Source: Verrucomicrobiia bacterium Tous-C4TDCM
GTDB taxonomy: Bacteria > Verrucomicrobiota > Verrucomicrobiia > Verrucomicrobiales > Akkermansiaceae
Assembly: GCA_002304315.1 (NCBI GenBank)
Contig: NEUO01000024.1
Span: 1 to 34,565, forward strand
Direction: 5' to 3'
DNA: 34,565 bases
Under the pieces are notes generated by a model, which saw only the letters and a program-made list of their open reading frames with translations, ran no database searches and had not been told where the DNA came from. Position numbers and translations under genes: made by a program. Below, in pieces: positions 1 to 7,267 of this stretch (within the stretch, counting starts at the first letter, position 1; each line of letters begins with the position of its first letter).

Positions 1-84
1 CACCGACTCACCGACTCACCGACTCACCGACTCACCGACTCACCGACTCACCGACTCACCGACTCACCGACTCACCGACTCACC
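1..84. repeat. CACCGACT octamer tandem array
   Basis: A perfect 8-bp unit, CACCGACT, repeats about 10.5 times and runs off the left edge, so its full length is unknown. On the minus strand the unit reads AGTCGGTG, and its first TGA is the stop codon of the sugar kinase gene, so the array starts exactly at the 3' end of that gene. Eight is not a multiple of three, so slippage inside the array cannot extend the kinase but would change the downstream spacing. Perfect identity of the copies suggests recent expansion. Confidence 0.95.
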
Positions 85-1048
85 AAGCCGTCATCTTCCT
101 AAACGCCTCGAGCCGCCCCTCCACATCCGCCGCGGAAATCCCCTCCAGCCTTCTCGTCGAAAACTCCTCGCAAGTGAACGAAGCCACCACCGAGCCGTGC
201 GCCACCGCCTGCCGGATGTTTTCAAACGAAAAATCCCCGCCGGCCCGCGCCGCCAGATAACCCGCCAGCCCACCGAGGAAGCTGTCGCCGGCTCCCGTCG
301 GGTCCACGATCCCCCGCAGAGGAAACGCCGCGCAACGGAAAAAGGTCTCCGGGCAAGGCACCGAATCCGTTTCGCCCATCGCCTGCCCGTTCGCCGAAAA
401 CAACATCGCCCCGAACTCGCCCAGCTTGATCACCACGAACCTCGGGCCTTTCCCCAGCAGGATCCGCCCCGCTTCCACCAGATTCGCCGTTCCCGTGAAC
501 TCGCGGGCCTCGCCCTCGTTGATCACGAACAAGTCGATCTTACCCAGCACCTCGTGCAGCCGCTCGTTGGCGATCCCGATCCACAGGTCCATCGTGTCGG
601 CGATCACGAAGCGCCCCTCGCCCGTGCATTGCTCCAGCATCTGCAACTGGTTGTCCGGCGACATGTTCGCCAGCACCACCACCCGCGCCGTCGCCAACGA
701 AGTCGGCACCTTCACTTGCCAGTTCTCCAGCACGTTGAGTCCCACCCGGTGGGTCACCCGCTCGTTGAGGTTCTCCAGATACTCGCCGCTCCACGTGAAA
801 GAATCGCCCTCGGAGCGCTCCACGCCTTCCAAGCTCACTCCGCGCCCTTCCAGCATCGCCAGATGACGCGCCGGGAAGTCCTTGCCCACGATCCCGATCA
901 GATTCACCTCCGGCGCGTAAAAGCTCGCCGCCAGCGCTGCATAGGCCGCCGAGCCTCCCAGCAGCTCCGTGCCCTCCGCGTCCGGGGTCTTCACGTGGTC
1001 GATCGCGATCGTTCCGCCCACCAGGACGGCATCATTGGAGGAATTCAT
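80..1048 (-). CDS. PfkB-family carbohydrate/nucleoside kinase
   Basis: This is a cytoplasmic kinase of the ribokinase/PfkB fold that transfers phosphate from ATP to a sugar or nucleoside hydroxyl. The N-terminal family signature is visible as GGSAAYAAL near residue 32. The catalytic signature DPTGAGDSFLGGL lies near the C-terminus, with the Asp of GAGD as the expected base. At 322 residues it has the usual family length. The start was taken at the ATG at 1048, which directly precedes NSSNDAVLVGG. A TTG at 1075 would add nine residues; neither start has a convincing Shine-Dalgarno sequence. The stop codon TGA lies in the octamer array. Substrate cannot be told from sequence; fructose, ribose or adenosine-type nucleosides are all possible. 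Confidence 0.85.
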   Translation of the reverse strand: MNSSNDAVLVGGTIAIDHVKTPDAEGTELLGGSAAYAALAASFYAPEVNLIGIVGKDFPARHLAMLEGRGVSLEGVERSEGDSFTWSGEYLENLNERVTHRVGLNVLENWQVKVPTSLATARVVVLANMSPDNQLQMLEQCTGEGRFVIADTMDLWIGIANERLHEVLGKIDLFVINEGEAREFTGTANLVEAGRILLGKGPRFVVIKLGEFGAMLFSANGQAMGETDSVPCPETFFRCAAFPLRGIVDPTGAGDSFLGGLAGYLAARAGGDFSFENIRQAVAHGSVVASFTCEEFSTRRLEGISAADVEGRLEAFRKMTAW

Positions 1049-1153
1049 GGGTGTCGTGGTGCTGGGAGTTCTCAAAGCCCGCGGACCGTGTGGCCCGCAG
1101 CGGTGCTATTCTCCGAAACCCGCCCGATTTGGCAAGACCCTTGACCCAAGGAG

Positions 1154-1173
1154 TGGCGGACTCCGATCCGCCA
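1154..1173. repeat. Perfect inverted repeat in the 1049-1619 intergenic region
   Basis: TGGCGGA and TCCGCCA flank a six-base spacer (CTCCGA), giving a perfect 7-bp stem with no T-run on either side, so it is not an obvious intrinsic terminator. It lies upstream of the sugar kinase on the minus strand. It has the look of a dispersed intergenic palindrome, but only one copy is in this window. The rest of 1049-1619 holds no convincing gene; the reading frames there have no recognisable domains. Confidence 0.6.
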
Positions 1174-1619
1174 GAGCCCATATTCTGTAAACCCCTACGC
1201 CCGCGGGTCCCCCGACCGTCCGAACTCCACTGCATACCAGCGTAGCCTTCGAAAGGCCACCTGCAGAATCAGAAGCAATCCTTAACCTCTTACTTCCCCT
1301 AAACGCACTTTCGCCTGCGAAACGCCGCCATCTGAACCATTTCAGGCCGGCCTCAAAAATTCCCACGAAATCAGCCCCGACGCCCGATCCGCCCTCTAAA
1401 AGTCTTCCTGAAGACCCTCGCTTAGCAATCGTAAGTCCCTGAAAATCTGTGATTTGGATCGTTATCAAAAATTACCTTGTGAACCCCACAGGAGTCGCAG
1501 TGAAATGGGGAAGTGAGCAAGAAACCCACGGCCCCAGCCAGAGCTGTTACAATTCCGTTGCCGGAGCCTGGGCTTTTTTCCTCGACGAAAACAAAAACCA
1601 CACCTAAATCTCGCTTGTC

Positions 1620-2636
1620 ATGAAACCAATTATCCCATTCGCGCTGCTCGGAGCGCTTCTTGCTGTAGGCGCGGCTGATGCCGCCGTCACTGATCCCGTT
1701 GGATACATCACCGTGAACATCGTTGCGAACGGAGAAACCTACATTTCCCCGACGCTCGTTGAGCCTGACGTGTTTGCGGCAGCCTCTTCGGTGACTCCAT
1801 CCGGTGGATCGGTCATTACCTTCACTCCGACTTCGGGAGTGCCTGCAGGCCTCAATGGTTCCTACGTTCTTGAGATCAAGTCCTCAGGTTGGTGGGCGAC
1901 GGTCGTATCCTCCGACGCTGCTCTCGGAACAATTACCGTGAATAGCCCCTTCCCTGGGTCGTTGCCTGCCGCTACCGCAGTCGCAGTGCGTAAGCACAGT
2001 ACGCTTGGAACTTTCCTGGGGGAGAATGCTCCCGGACTGATCACTTTCGACGGTGTTAGTCCGTCCGATGAAGTTCAGGTCCTCGACGCTGCTGGTTCGC
2101 CGCAGTCTGTAACTTCGTTTGGCTACGTCTCGGGCGCCAACCTTGGAGATACGCTCTACCCGAACGGTGCTTGGTTTAATCTGGGAACTTCAGCAGTAGA
2201 CAACAACTTTGTCATCGAGCCAGGTTCGGCAATTCGCGTCAAGCGAGTCGGTGCCACCGCCCTCAGCTTCACTGTCGACGGCGAGGTGAAGACGACGCCA
2301 ACTCAGGTCGATTTGTTTTCTAATTTCAATTGGGTTGGGACACCACTTGCAACAGGTGGCACTCTCGATGGAATGGCATTCAACACGCAGTTGATTCAGT
2401 TTGACGGCGTCTCTCCTAACTACGACGAGCTCCAAATTCTCCGTCCTAATCAGACCGCTGTTCCCTTCGCCTCTGCCCTCGACGGTGTGACATCTACATC
2501 TGCGAGCATGTTCAATCTTGCTGACTCTGTATTCGCTCCGACCGAGCCGATTCCCGAGGGTACTGGTGTTGTGATCAATCGTATCGGCAACCCGGCTTCC
2601 GTTATCACTCTTGCAGGCTCAGTCGTTGCGCCTTGA
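1620..2636 (+). CDS. Secreted TIGR02597-type protein
   Basis: A 338-residue exported protein of unknown function. Residues 1-22 form a Sec signal peptide (KP, a hydrophobic core, then ADA-A). The mature protein begins VTDPVGYITVNI, which matches the opening of the TIGR02597 family that I know from Verrucomicrobiota (recognised from memory, not searched). The remainder is beta-rich, with two similar halves that both contain FDGVSP followed by an acidic stretch and QxL (about residues 140 and 261). There is no PEP-CTERM tail. It is probably cotranscribed with the PEP-CTERM gene 30 bp downstream. Codons ending in T or A are far more common here than in the surrounding genes. No Shine-Dalgarno sequence is seen before the ATG. 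Confidence 0.8.
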   Translation: MKPIIPFALLGALLAVGAADAAVTDPVGYITVNIVANGETYISPTLVEPDVFAAASSVTPSGGSVITFTPTSGVPAGLNGSYVLEIKSSGWWATVVSSDAALGTITVNSPFPGSLPAATAVAVRKHSTLGTFLGENAPGLITFDGVSPSDEVQVLDAAGSPQSVTSFGYVSGANLGDTLYPNGAWFNLGTSAVDNNFVIEPGSAIRVKRVGATALSFTVDGEVKTTPTQVDLFSNFNWVGTPLATGGTLDGMAFNTQLIQFDGVSPNYDELQILRPNQTAVPFASALDGVTSTSASMFNLADSVFAPTEPIPEGTGVVINRIGNPASVITLAGSVVAP

Positions 2637-2666
2637 TCAGTATCTCCCAAACACTACCTAATTAAT

Positions 2667-3203
2667 ATGAAAGCACTTAAAATATTGTCTGCAATCGCCC
2701 TCCTCTGTGGGCCGTCGCACGCCGCAACCATCACGGTCTCGTCTGGTCTACCTTCTCAAGGACTCACGGTGCTAGTCGATACTGTTGTTCCAACTAATTT
2801 CAATGTTGCAGTTGGAACATGGAACTCGATCACGTCCACCTTCACTCAGTTTGGCTCAACTGTGCTCGACACTGCGAAGGTTAATGGTGTCTTTGCGGCG
2901 ACCGCCCCGACTGCTGTCAACGGAGGCATTATTCATGTCTTCGTGGGCACTGGTTCGGGACCGGGTGTAGGTTCGGCTTGGATTCTTTTCCGGGCAAACG
3001 CCAACACCGCATTCCCTGCTGACGTCACGGGAACTAGTGCTGTTACGTTTTCAGCGACTGTTGCTACAAACCTCACGACTGTTGCTTCCGACGGTCGGAG
3101 TAACATCAGCGGCAGCAATCTGAATTTGGTTACTGTTCCTGAGCCCTCTACCGCGCTTCTTGGCCTCCTGGGCATCGCCGGTCTCATCCGCCGCCGCCGT
3201 TAA
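2667..3203 (+). CDS. PEP-CTERM sorting domain surface protein
   Basis: A 178-residue exported protein. Residues 1-20 are a signal peptide ending at HA-A. The middle is Thr/Ser/Ala-rich and probably beta-structured. The C-terminus carries the tripartite PEP-CTERM signal: VPEPS, a hydrophobic helix (TALLGLLGIAGLI), then RRRR. In bacteria with an exosortase this signal directs membrane transit and cleavage, usually linked to exopolysaccharide export. No exosortase lies in this window. It follows the TIGR02597-type gene by 30 bp and ends 29 bp before a strong terminator, so the two form a closed transcription unit. Its function beyond surface display is unknown. Confidence 0.85.
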   Translation: MKALKILSAIALLCGPSHAATITVSSGLPSQGLTVLVDTVVPTNFNVAVGTWNSITSTFTQFGSTVLDTAKVNGVFAATAPTAVNGGIIHVFVGTGSGPGVGSAWILFRANANTAFPADVTGTSAVTFSATVATNLTTVASDGRSNISGSNLNLVTVPEPSTALLGLLGIAGLIRRRR

Positions 3204-3232
3204 TTCTTCGATCTAGAAGAGACGTTTAATTT

Positions 3233-3260
3233 TGGGCGGGGCGAAAGCTCCGCCCATTTT
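3233..3260 (+). terminator. Rho-independent terminator after the PEP-CTERM gene
   Basis: A 10-bp stem (TGGGCGG then GGC paired with GCT then CCGCCCA, including one G-U pair) is closed by a GAAA tetraloop at 3243-3246 and followed by TTTT. It sits 29 bp after the stop codon of the PEP-CTERM gene. Confidence 0.88.
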
Positions 3261-3273
3261 CGTCAGCTTTGTG

Positions 3274-3429
3274 TGCAAAAATGCCTGTCTGCAAAAATGC
3301 CTTGCCTGTCTGCAAAAATGCCTGACCCTAAGTAAAGGAGCTTGCTAGGATTTCCCCATCCTAGGATTTCCCCATCTGATGCAAAAATGCCTGACCCTAA
3401 GTAAAGGAGCTTGCTAGGATTTCCCCATC
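3274..3429 (+). repeat. Direct-repeat block upstream of the transposase gene
   Basis: Two identical 50-bp copies lie at 3311-3360 and 3380-3429. Each begins TGCAAAAATGCCTGACCCT and ends CTAGGATTTCCCCATC. The 16-bp tail unit is present again at 3361-3376, directly after the first copy. The head 13-mer TGCAAAAATGCCT occurs four times (3274, 3290, 3311, 3380). The second 50-mer ends 15 bp before the ATG of the RAYT gene. The nested structure suggests repeated local duplication. Short TGACCC-containing motifs beside this type of transposase are familiar from other genomes, so the block is a candidate recognition site. That role is inference. Confidence 0.9.
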
Positions 3430-3444
3430 TGACATCCTCCTCCC

Positions 3445-4524
3445 ATGCGCCGGCCCCGCCTGAAAGCTCCCGCCTCCCATCCGGTGGCCTTCTACCATTG
3501 TGTTTCGAGGATTGTGAACCGCGACTTTGTCCTTGGCGACGCCGAGCGGGACAAGCTGGTGGAATACATGCGCACCTACGAACAGCTCTACGGCCTGCGC
3601 GTGCTTTCCTACTGCATCATGTCGAACCACTTCCACATCCTGGTGGAAGTCCCGCAGCGGCCGGCGGAGGCGGACCTGCCGGGCGACGCGGCGCTGGTGG
3701 CCAAGGTCCGCGAGTGCCTCGGCGACAAGCTCGCCAACAGTCTGGAATGGGAGCTTTCCCATCACCGGAGCCAAGGCAACGACGAGGCGGCCGAAGCCCT
3801 GCGCGAAAGCTGGTTCGGCCGGATGTGGAACGTCAGCACCTACATGAAGGTGCTAAAGCAGCGCTTTTCCCAGTGGTTCAACGGCCAGCACGCCCGCCGC
3901 GGAACGCTGTGGGAGGACCGCTACCGCTCGGTGCTGGTGGAAGGCGTCGGCCAGGCGCTGCGGGCGATGGCCGCGTATATCGACCTCAATCCGGTCCGTG
4001 CGAAGATCTGCGATGATCCGAAGGACTACCGCTGGTGCGGCTATGCCGAGGCGGTCGCCGGCGGCAAGGAAGCGCGCGCCGCTGTGAATTGGCTGACCGC
4101 CCTCAATCCCCACGGCGGGATCAAGCCGGAAGCCGCGGCCATGAAGCCGAAGGAGGCCCTCCGTCGCTGGCGTTGCCACCTCTTCGGCATCCCGGAAAGC
4201 GAAGCGCGGCAGGCGCGGCAGGCGGAGCAGGGCGAATTGGCGGCCGTTTTCCGCGACCGGATCCCGCGGGAGAAGGCGCTGGAGGTGCTGGCGAAGGGCG
4301 GCAAGCTCTCGGAGGCGGATTACCTCCGCTGCAAGGTCCGTTATTTCAGTGACGGCGCGGTGCTGGGCGGAAAGAACTTCGTGGAAGGGATCTTCCAAGC
4401 CTGCCGCGAACGATTCGGCCCGAAGCGCAAGGACGGTGCGCGGCCGCTGCGGGGCTTGGCCGGGGAGTCCGTGGACCAACGGCTTTACAACCTGCGACAG
4501 TTGCGGAAAGAGGTGTTTGGGTAA
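3445..4524 (+). CDS. RAYT-type IS200-like (HUH) transposase
   Basis: A 359-residue protein of the Y1 transposase superfamily, REP-associated tyrosine transposase (RAYT) branch, which nicks single-stranded DNA through a phosphotyrosine link. The HUH metal site is visible as NHFHILVEV at residues 61-69. The expected catalytic tyrosine is Tyr178 in AAYIDLNPVRA, which aligns with the tyrosine of E. coli RAYT in its DYIYINPV segment. Residues 146-165 carry the usual NGQHARRGTLWEDRY stretch. It is longer than compact RAYTs (about 165 residues), with a C-terminal extension of roughly 150 residues rich in Lys, Arg and Glu. It is a lone gene preceded by the repeat block at 3274-3429 and followed in the same frame by an orphan coding segment. 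Domesticated or mobile status cannot be told from one copy. Confidence 0.88.
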   Translation: MRRPRLKAPASHPVAFYHCVSRIVNRDFVLGDAERDKLVEYMRTYEQLYGLRVLSYCIMSNHFHILVEVPQRPAEADLPGDAALVAKVRECLGDKLANSLEWELSHHRSQGNDEAAEALRESWFGRMWNVSTYMKVLKQRFSQWFNGQHARRGTLWEDRYRSVLVEGVGQALRAMAAYIDLNPVRAKICDDPKDYRWCGYAEAVAGGKEARAAVNWLTALNPHGGIKPEAAAMKPKEALRRWRCHLFGIPESEARQARQAEQGELAAVFRDRIPREKALEVLAKGGKLSEADYLRCKVRYFSDGAVLGGKNFVEGIFQACRERFGPKRKDGARPLRGLAGESVDQRLYNLRQLRKEVFG

Positions 4525-4665
4525 CCACGATATGAGTCCCTGTGCGGAGAGTTGGCCGGGTGTTTCTCCCGGCGGATCGATCTCCAGCAACGGATCGGGT
4601 ATGAGGTCTTCCTGGACGAGCAGAAAATCTTGGGTCTGCGGATGTGGACCCACTACGGCGATTGA
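4525..4665 (+). pseudogene. Orphan in-frame coding remnant after the transposase stop
   Basis: The frame of the transposase stays open for 46 codons beyond its TAA. It reads like genuine protein (ESLCGELAGCFSRRIDL, then QQRIGYEVFLDEQKILGL and RMWTHYGD) before a TGA at 4663. It has no start codon of its own in a sensible place. It may be the 3' end of a gene disrupted when the transposase gene arrived, or a former C-terminal extension cut off by a new stop. I do not recognise the family. The stretch 4666-4844 between it and the oxidase holds nothing else I can support. Confidence 0.4.
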
Positions 4666-4844
4666 TTGACCCTCGGGCGGGAAGGAAGAATAATTTCGCC
4701 GTGTTCCTACCTCCTAAACGCTCTTCTTGGATCACCCGGGCCACCACCGCGCGCGTGGATCGGCTTGAGATCGAGACCGTGGATGACGAGTTTGTCTTCC
4801 AAGACTTGGATTGTCCGTTCTCCTTGGCAAAGGAAGCCGCGGAC

Positions 4845-6251
4845 TTGGAGACGGAATCCCATGCCACCCAAGCATCGGTGGAGAAAATTGTGGCGGAACT
4901 CGCCACCCTGCTCGGGCCGGGGAAGGTCTCGATCCGGGCATCGGACCTGGTAGATCACGCGGCGGACAAGTGGTACGCCCGGCGATTGCCGGACATCGTG
5001 GTTTTTGCAGAGTCCGTCCAGGATGTCTCCAGGACCCTGCGCTTTGCGTCGAAATTCAGCATCCCCGTGACCACCCGCGGGGCCGGAGTCGGCTACGTCG
5101 GCGGCTGCGTGCCGGTGGAAGGCGGGATTGTGCTGTCGGTGGCCCGGATGAACCGCATCGTGGAGCTGAATCCCGCCGACGGAGTGGCCGTGGTGCAGCC
5201 GGGAGTGATCACCGGCGATTTGCAAAAGGCCGCCCGGGCCACCGGTTGGGACTATCCGCCCGACCCGGCCTCACTCAAGGAGTGCTCGATCGGCGGGAAC
5301 ATCGCGACCAATGCCGGCGGTCCCCGATGCTTGAAATACGGGGTGACCCGCAGCTATGTCCTGGGCCTGGAAGTGGTGCTGGCGGATGGCCGGGTGATGC
5401 GCTGCGGGGGGCGAGTCCATAAGAACAAGACGGGCTTTGATCTCTGCGGCCTGTTCACCGGCTCGGAAGGGATGCTGGGCGTGGTGACGGAGGTCACCCT
5501 GCGGCTGATTCCCAAGCCACCGGCGCGGGCGATGCTCGCGGCCGTCTTTTCCGAGTTCCCGGTCGCGGCCGGTGCGGTGCAGGAAATCCTCAACCGCGGG
5601 CATCTGCCGTCCGCGCTGGAGATTACCGATGGTTTCACTCTGGCCGCCGCCCGCAAACGGCTGGGCCCGGAGATGCTGCCGGACGGCCAGGCCCACCTGA
5701 TCGTCGAGATCGACGGCCGGCCTGCCGCGGTGGAGAGCGAGATCGGCGAGATCGAGGCCCTGCTGCAGGAACTCGGGGCCACGCGGATCGACCGGGCGGC
5801 CGACGAAGCGGCCTGCGACGAGATCTGGCGGCTGCGCCGGGAGTTCTCCTACTCGCTGCGGGACACCGGGCTCACCAAGCTCAACGAGGACATCGTGGTC
5901 CCGCGCTCCAAACTCGTGGCACTGGTCGATTTCGCCCGCCGTCTGGAGGAAGACACCGGCATTCCCATTGCCTGCTTCGGCCATGCCGGGGATGGCAACA
6001 TCCACACCAACCTGATGGTGGCGAACTTCGAAGATCCCGCGACCCGGGAGAAGGCGGAGCATGCGCTCGACCAGCTCTTTGCCTGGGTGCTGGATCACGA
6101 CGGGGCGATCACCGGCGAGCACGGCGTGGGCCTGGCCAAGAAGCCTTGGATCCGCAAGGCGCTCGGTCCGGTGGCTTTCGACGTCCATCAGGCCCTCAAA
6201 AAGGCGCTTGACCCGCAGGGCATCCTGAATCCCGGCAAGTTCCTCGACTGA
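4845..6251 (+). CDS. FAD-linked oxidase, GlcD/D-lactate dehydrogenase type
   Basis: A cytoplasmic or membrane-peripheral flavoenzyme that oxidises a 2-hydroxy acid such as glycolate or D-lactate to the 2-oxo acid. The PCMH-type FAD domain is visible from PDIVVFAES through VTTRGAGVGYVGG and IGGNIATNAGGP. The C-terminal FAD-oxidase domain has GHAGDGNIHTN (metal-binding histidines) and GEHGVG near the end. The frame is open from a GTG at 4644. Conserved family sequence only begins near ASVEKIVAELATLLG, so I chose the TTG at 4845, which has AAGGAAG about nine bases upstream and gives 468 residues, the usual GlcD length. No GlcE or GlcF partner is adjacent, which favours a stand-alone dehydrogenase. 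The start is uncertain; the function is sure at family level. Confidence 0.85.
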   Translation: METESHATQASVEKIVAELATLLGPGKVSIRASDLVDHAADKWYARRLPDIVVFAESVQDVSRTLRFASKFSIPVTTRGAGVGYVGGCVPVEGGIVLSVARMNRIVELNPADGVAVVQPGVITGDLQKAARATGWDYPPDPASLKECSIGGNIATNAGGPRCLKYGVTRSYVLGLEVVLADGRVMRCGGRVHKNKTGFDLCGLFTGSEGMLGVVTEVTLRLIPKPPARAMLAAVFSEFPVAAGAVQEILNRGHLPSALEITDGFTLAAARKRLGPEMLPDGQAHLIVEIDGRPAAVESEIGEIEALLQELGATRIDRAADEAACDEIWRLRREFSYSLRDTGLTKLNEDIVVPRSKLVALVDFARRLEEDTGIPIACFGHAGDGNIHTNLMVANFEDPATREKAEHALDQLFAWVLDHDGAITGEHGVGLAKKPWIRKALGPVAFDVHQALKKALDPQGILNPGKFLD

Positions 6252-6252
6252 G

Positions 6253-7233
6253 TTACTTGTCCTTCTTCTCCTTCTCCGGCTCTTTCTTCTCCGGCTCCTC
6301 CTTCTCGGCAGGTTCGGCCGCCTCGCTCTTCTTGACGTATTTGAGCAGATCCTTGAACTCGTCCGGCAGAGGGGTTCCGCCGCCGAGAGAGAGCTGGTAG
6401 AGTTCAGTCAGGGCCGCGGCTTCCAGCAGGCGCTGATGGCCGGTGGAGCCGGGGATTTCGTCCGGAGTTCCCCACAGCTTGATCGCGGTCTGGACATCGG
6501 TGTCCTTCTTGTAAAGGCGCAGCGAGTTGATGGTCGCGGTGCGAGTGATGTCCTCCGAGGCACCGGTGTCGGCGGTCATCGCGATGTTGTAGGCGTTGAT
6601 TGCCGGGACCAGCTTGTCCTGGGAATCCAGCGCAAGGCCCAGGCAATAGCCGATCTGGGCGCGCTGGAAGCCGGGCATGCGCTCCTTGAGGCGTTCCGTG
6701 CAGATGTTTTCCAAGCGGGCCCAGTCCTTGGTCCGGACGGCATCCCACATCGCGTAGAGCTCCACCTGGCGGAGTTGGAACTCGCGGGTCAGGCCGGCCT
6801 TGTCGAAGGTTTCGAGCGCCTTGGTCAGCCCGTCGAGATCGCCTGACTTGCGGAGGCATTCCAATTCCAGGTAGGCCGCGTTGGTCGACGGGTTGTCAGG
6901 AAGTTCCTCGATGCCCTCGTAGGCGGTCTTGATCGCGGCGAGCTTGTCCTTGGCCTCGGTGTATTTGCGGGCCTGGTAGAGCTCGATGGCTTCGGTGAGG
7001 GCCGGCGGTTCGAGGATGTAGATCGACTGGATCTCGTCGATCTTGCCGTCCTTGGTATCAACCGCCTGTGGGGCCACCTTGTAACGGATGGCTGCGGTGG
7101 TCGCGGCGGTGATCCAGACCTGCTCAAAGTCGCCTTCCTCGAAGATGAGGTAGGCCTCCGCTTGCTGGCCTTGGGCATGGGCGGCGGAGATCGCGAGGAC
7201 GGGAAGGGCGAGGTAGGGAAGAAGGGATTTCAT
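6253..7233 (-). CDS. Secreted TPR-like protein of the first ExbBD module
   Basis: A 326-residue exported protein with signal peptide MKSLLPYLALPVLAISAAHA. It opens with a short beta-rich segment (AYLIFEEGDFEQVWIT and IRYKVAP), followed by helical repeat-like sequence (ALTEAIELYQARKYTEAKDKL) and a highly charged Glu/Lys/Pro tail of about 25 residues. It is the last gene of a minus-strand run that contains exbB, two exbD genes and a large TPR gene, 34 bp after the TPR stop. It matches the protein at 16930-17805 in position type, size, signal peptide start (MKSLLP) and domain order, so the two look like paralogous module components. Its role is probably periplasmic scaffolding. It meets the oxidase gene tail to tail with one base between. 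Confidence 0.75.
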   Translation of the reverse strand: MKSLLPYLALPVLAISAAHAQGQQAEAYLIFEEGDFEQVWITAATTAAIRYKVAPQAVDTKDGKIDEIQSIYILEPPALTEAIELYQARKYTEAKDKLAAIKTAYEGIEELPDNPSTNAAYLELECLRKSGDLDGLTKALETFDKAGLTREFQLRQVELYAMWDAVRTKDWARLENICTERLKERMPGFQRAQIGYCLGLALDSQDKLVPAINAYNIAMTADTGASEDITRTATINSLRLYKKDTDVQTAIKLWGTPDEIPGSTGHQRLLEAAALTELYQLSLGGGTPLPDEFKDLLKYVKKSEAAEPAEKEEPEKKEPEKEKKDK

Positions 7234-7267
7234 TGCGGGAAAGGTCGTGGGGTTCGGGGTCGGGGTG

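Noticed and set aside
1-84. CRISPR array
   Set aside because: The units are 8 bp and contiguous, without spacers, and no cas gene is present.
1106-1468. A 120-codon minus-strand frame in the first intergenic region
   Set aside because: No domain, no ribosome-binding site, and it runs through a palindrome; more likely non-coding.
1531-1579. GCCCCAG/CTGGGC followed by six T residues, like a terminator
   Set aside because: The loop is about 30 bases, the stem has a bulge, and no plus-strand gene lies upstream that it could terminate.
4644-4844. N-terminal extension of the FAD oxidase from the GTG at 4644
   Set aside because: The added 67 residues match no family feature, overlap the transposase remnant and would precede the normal start of the FAD domain.
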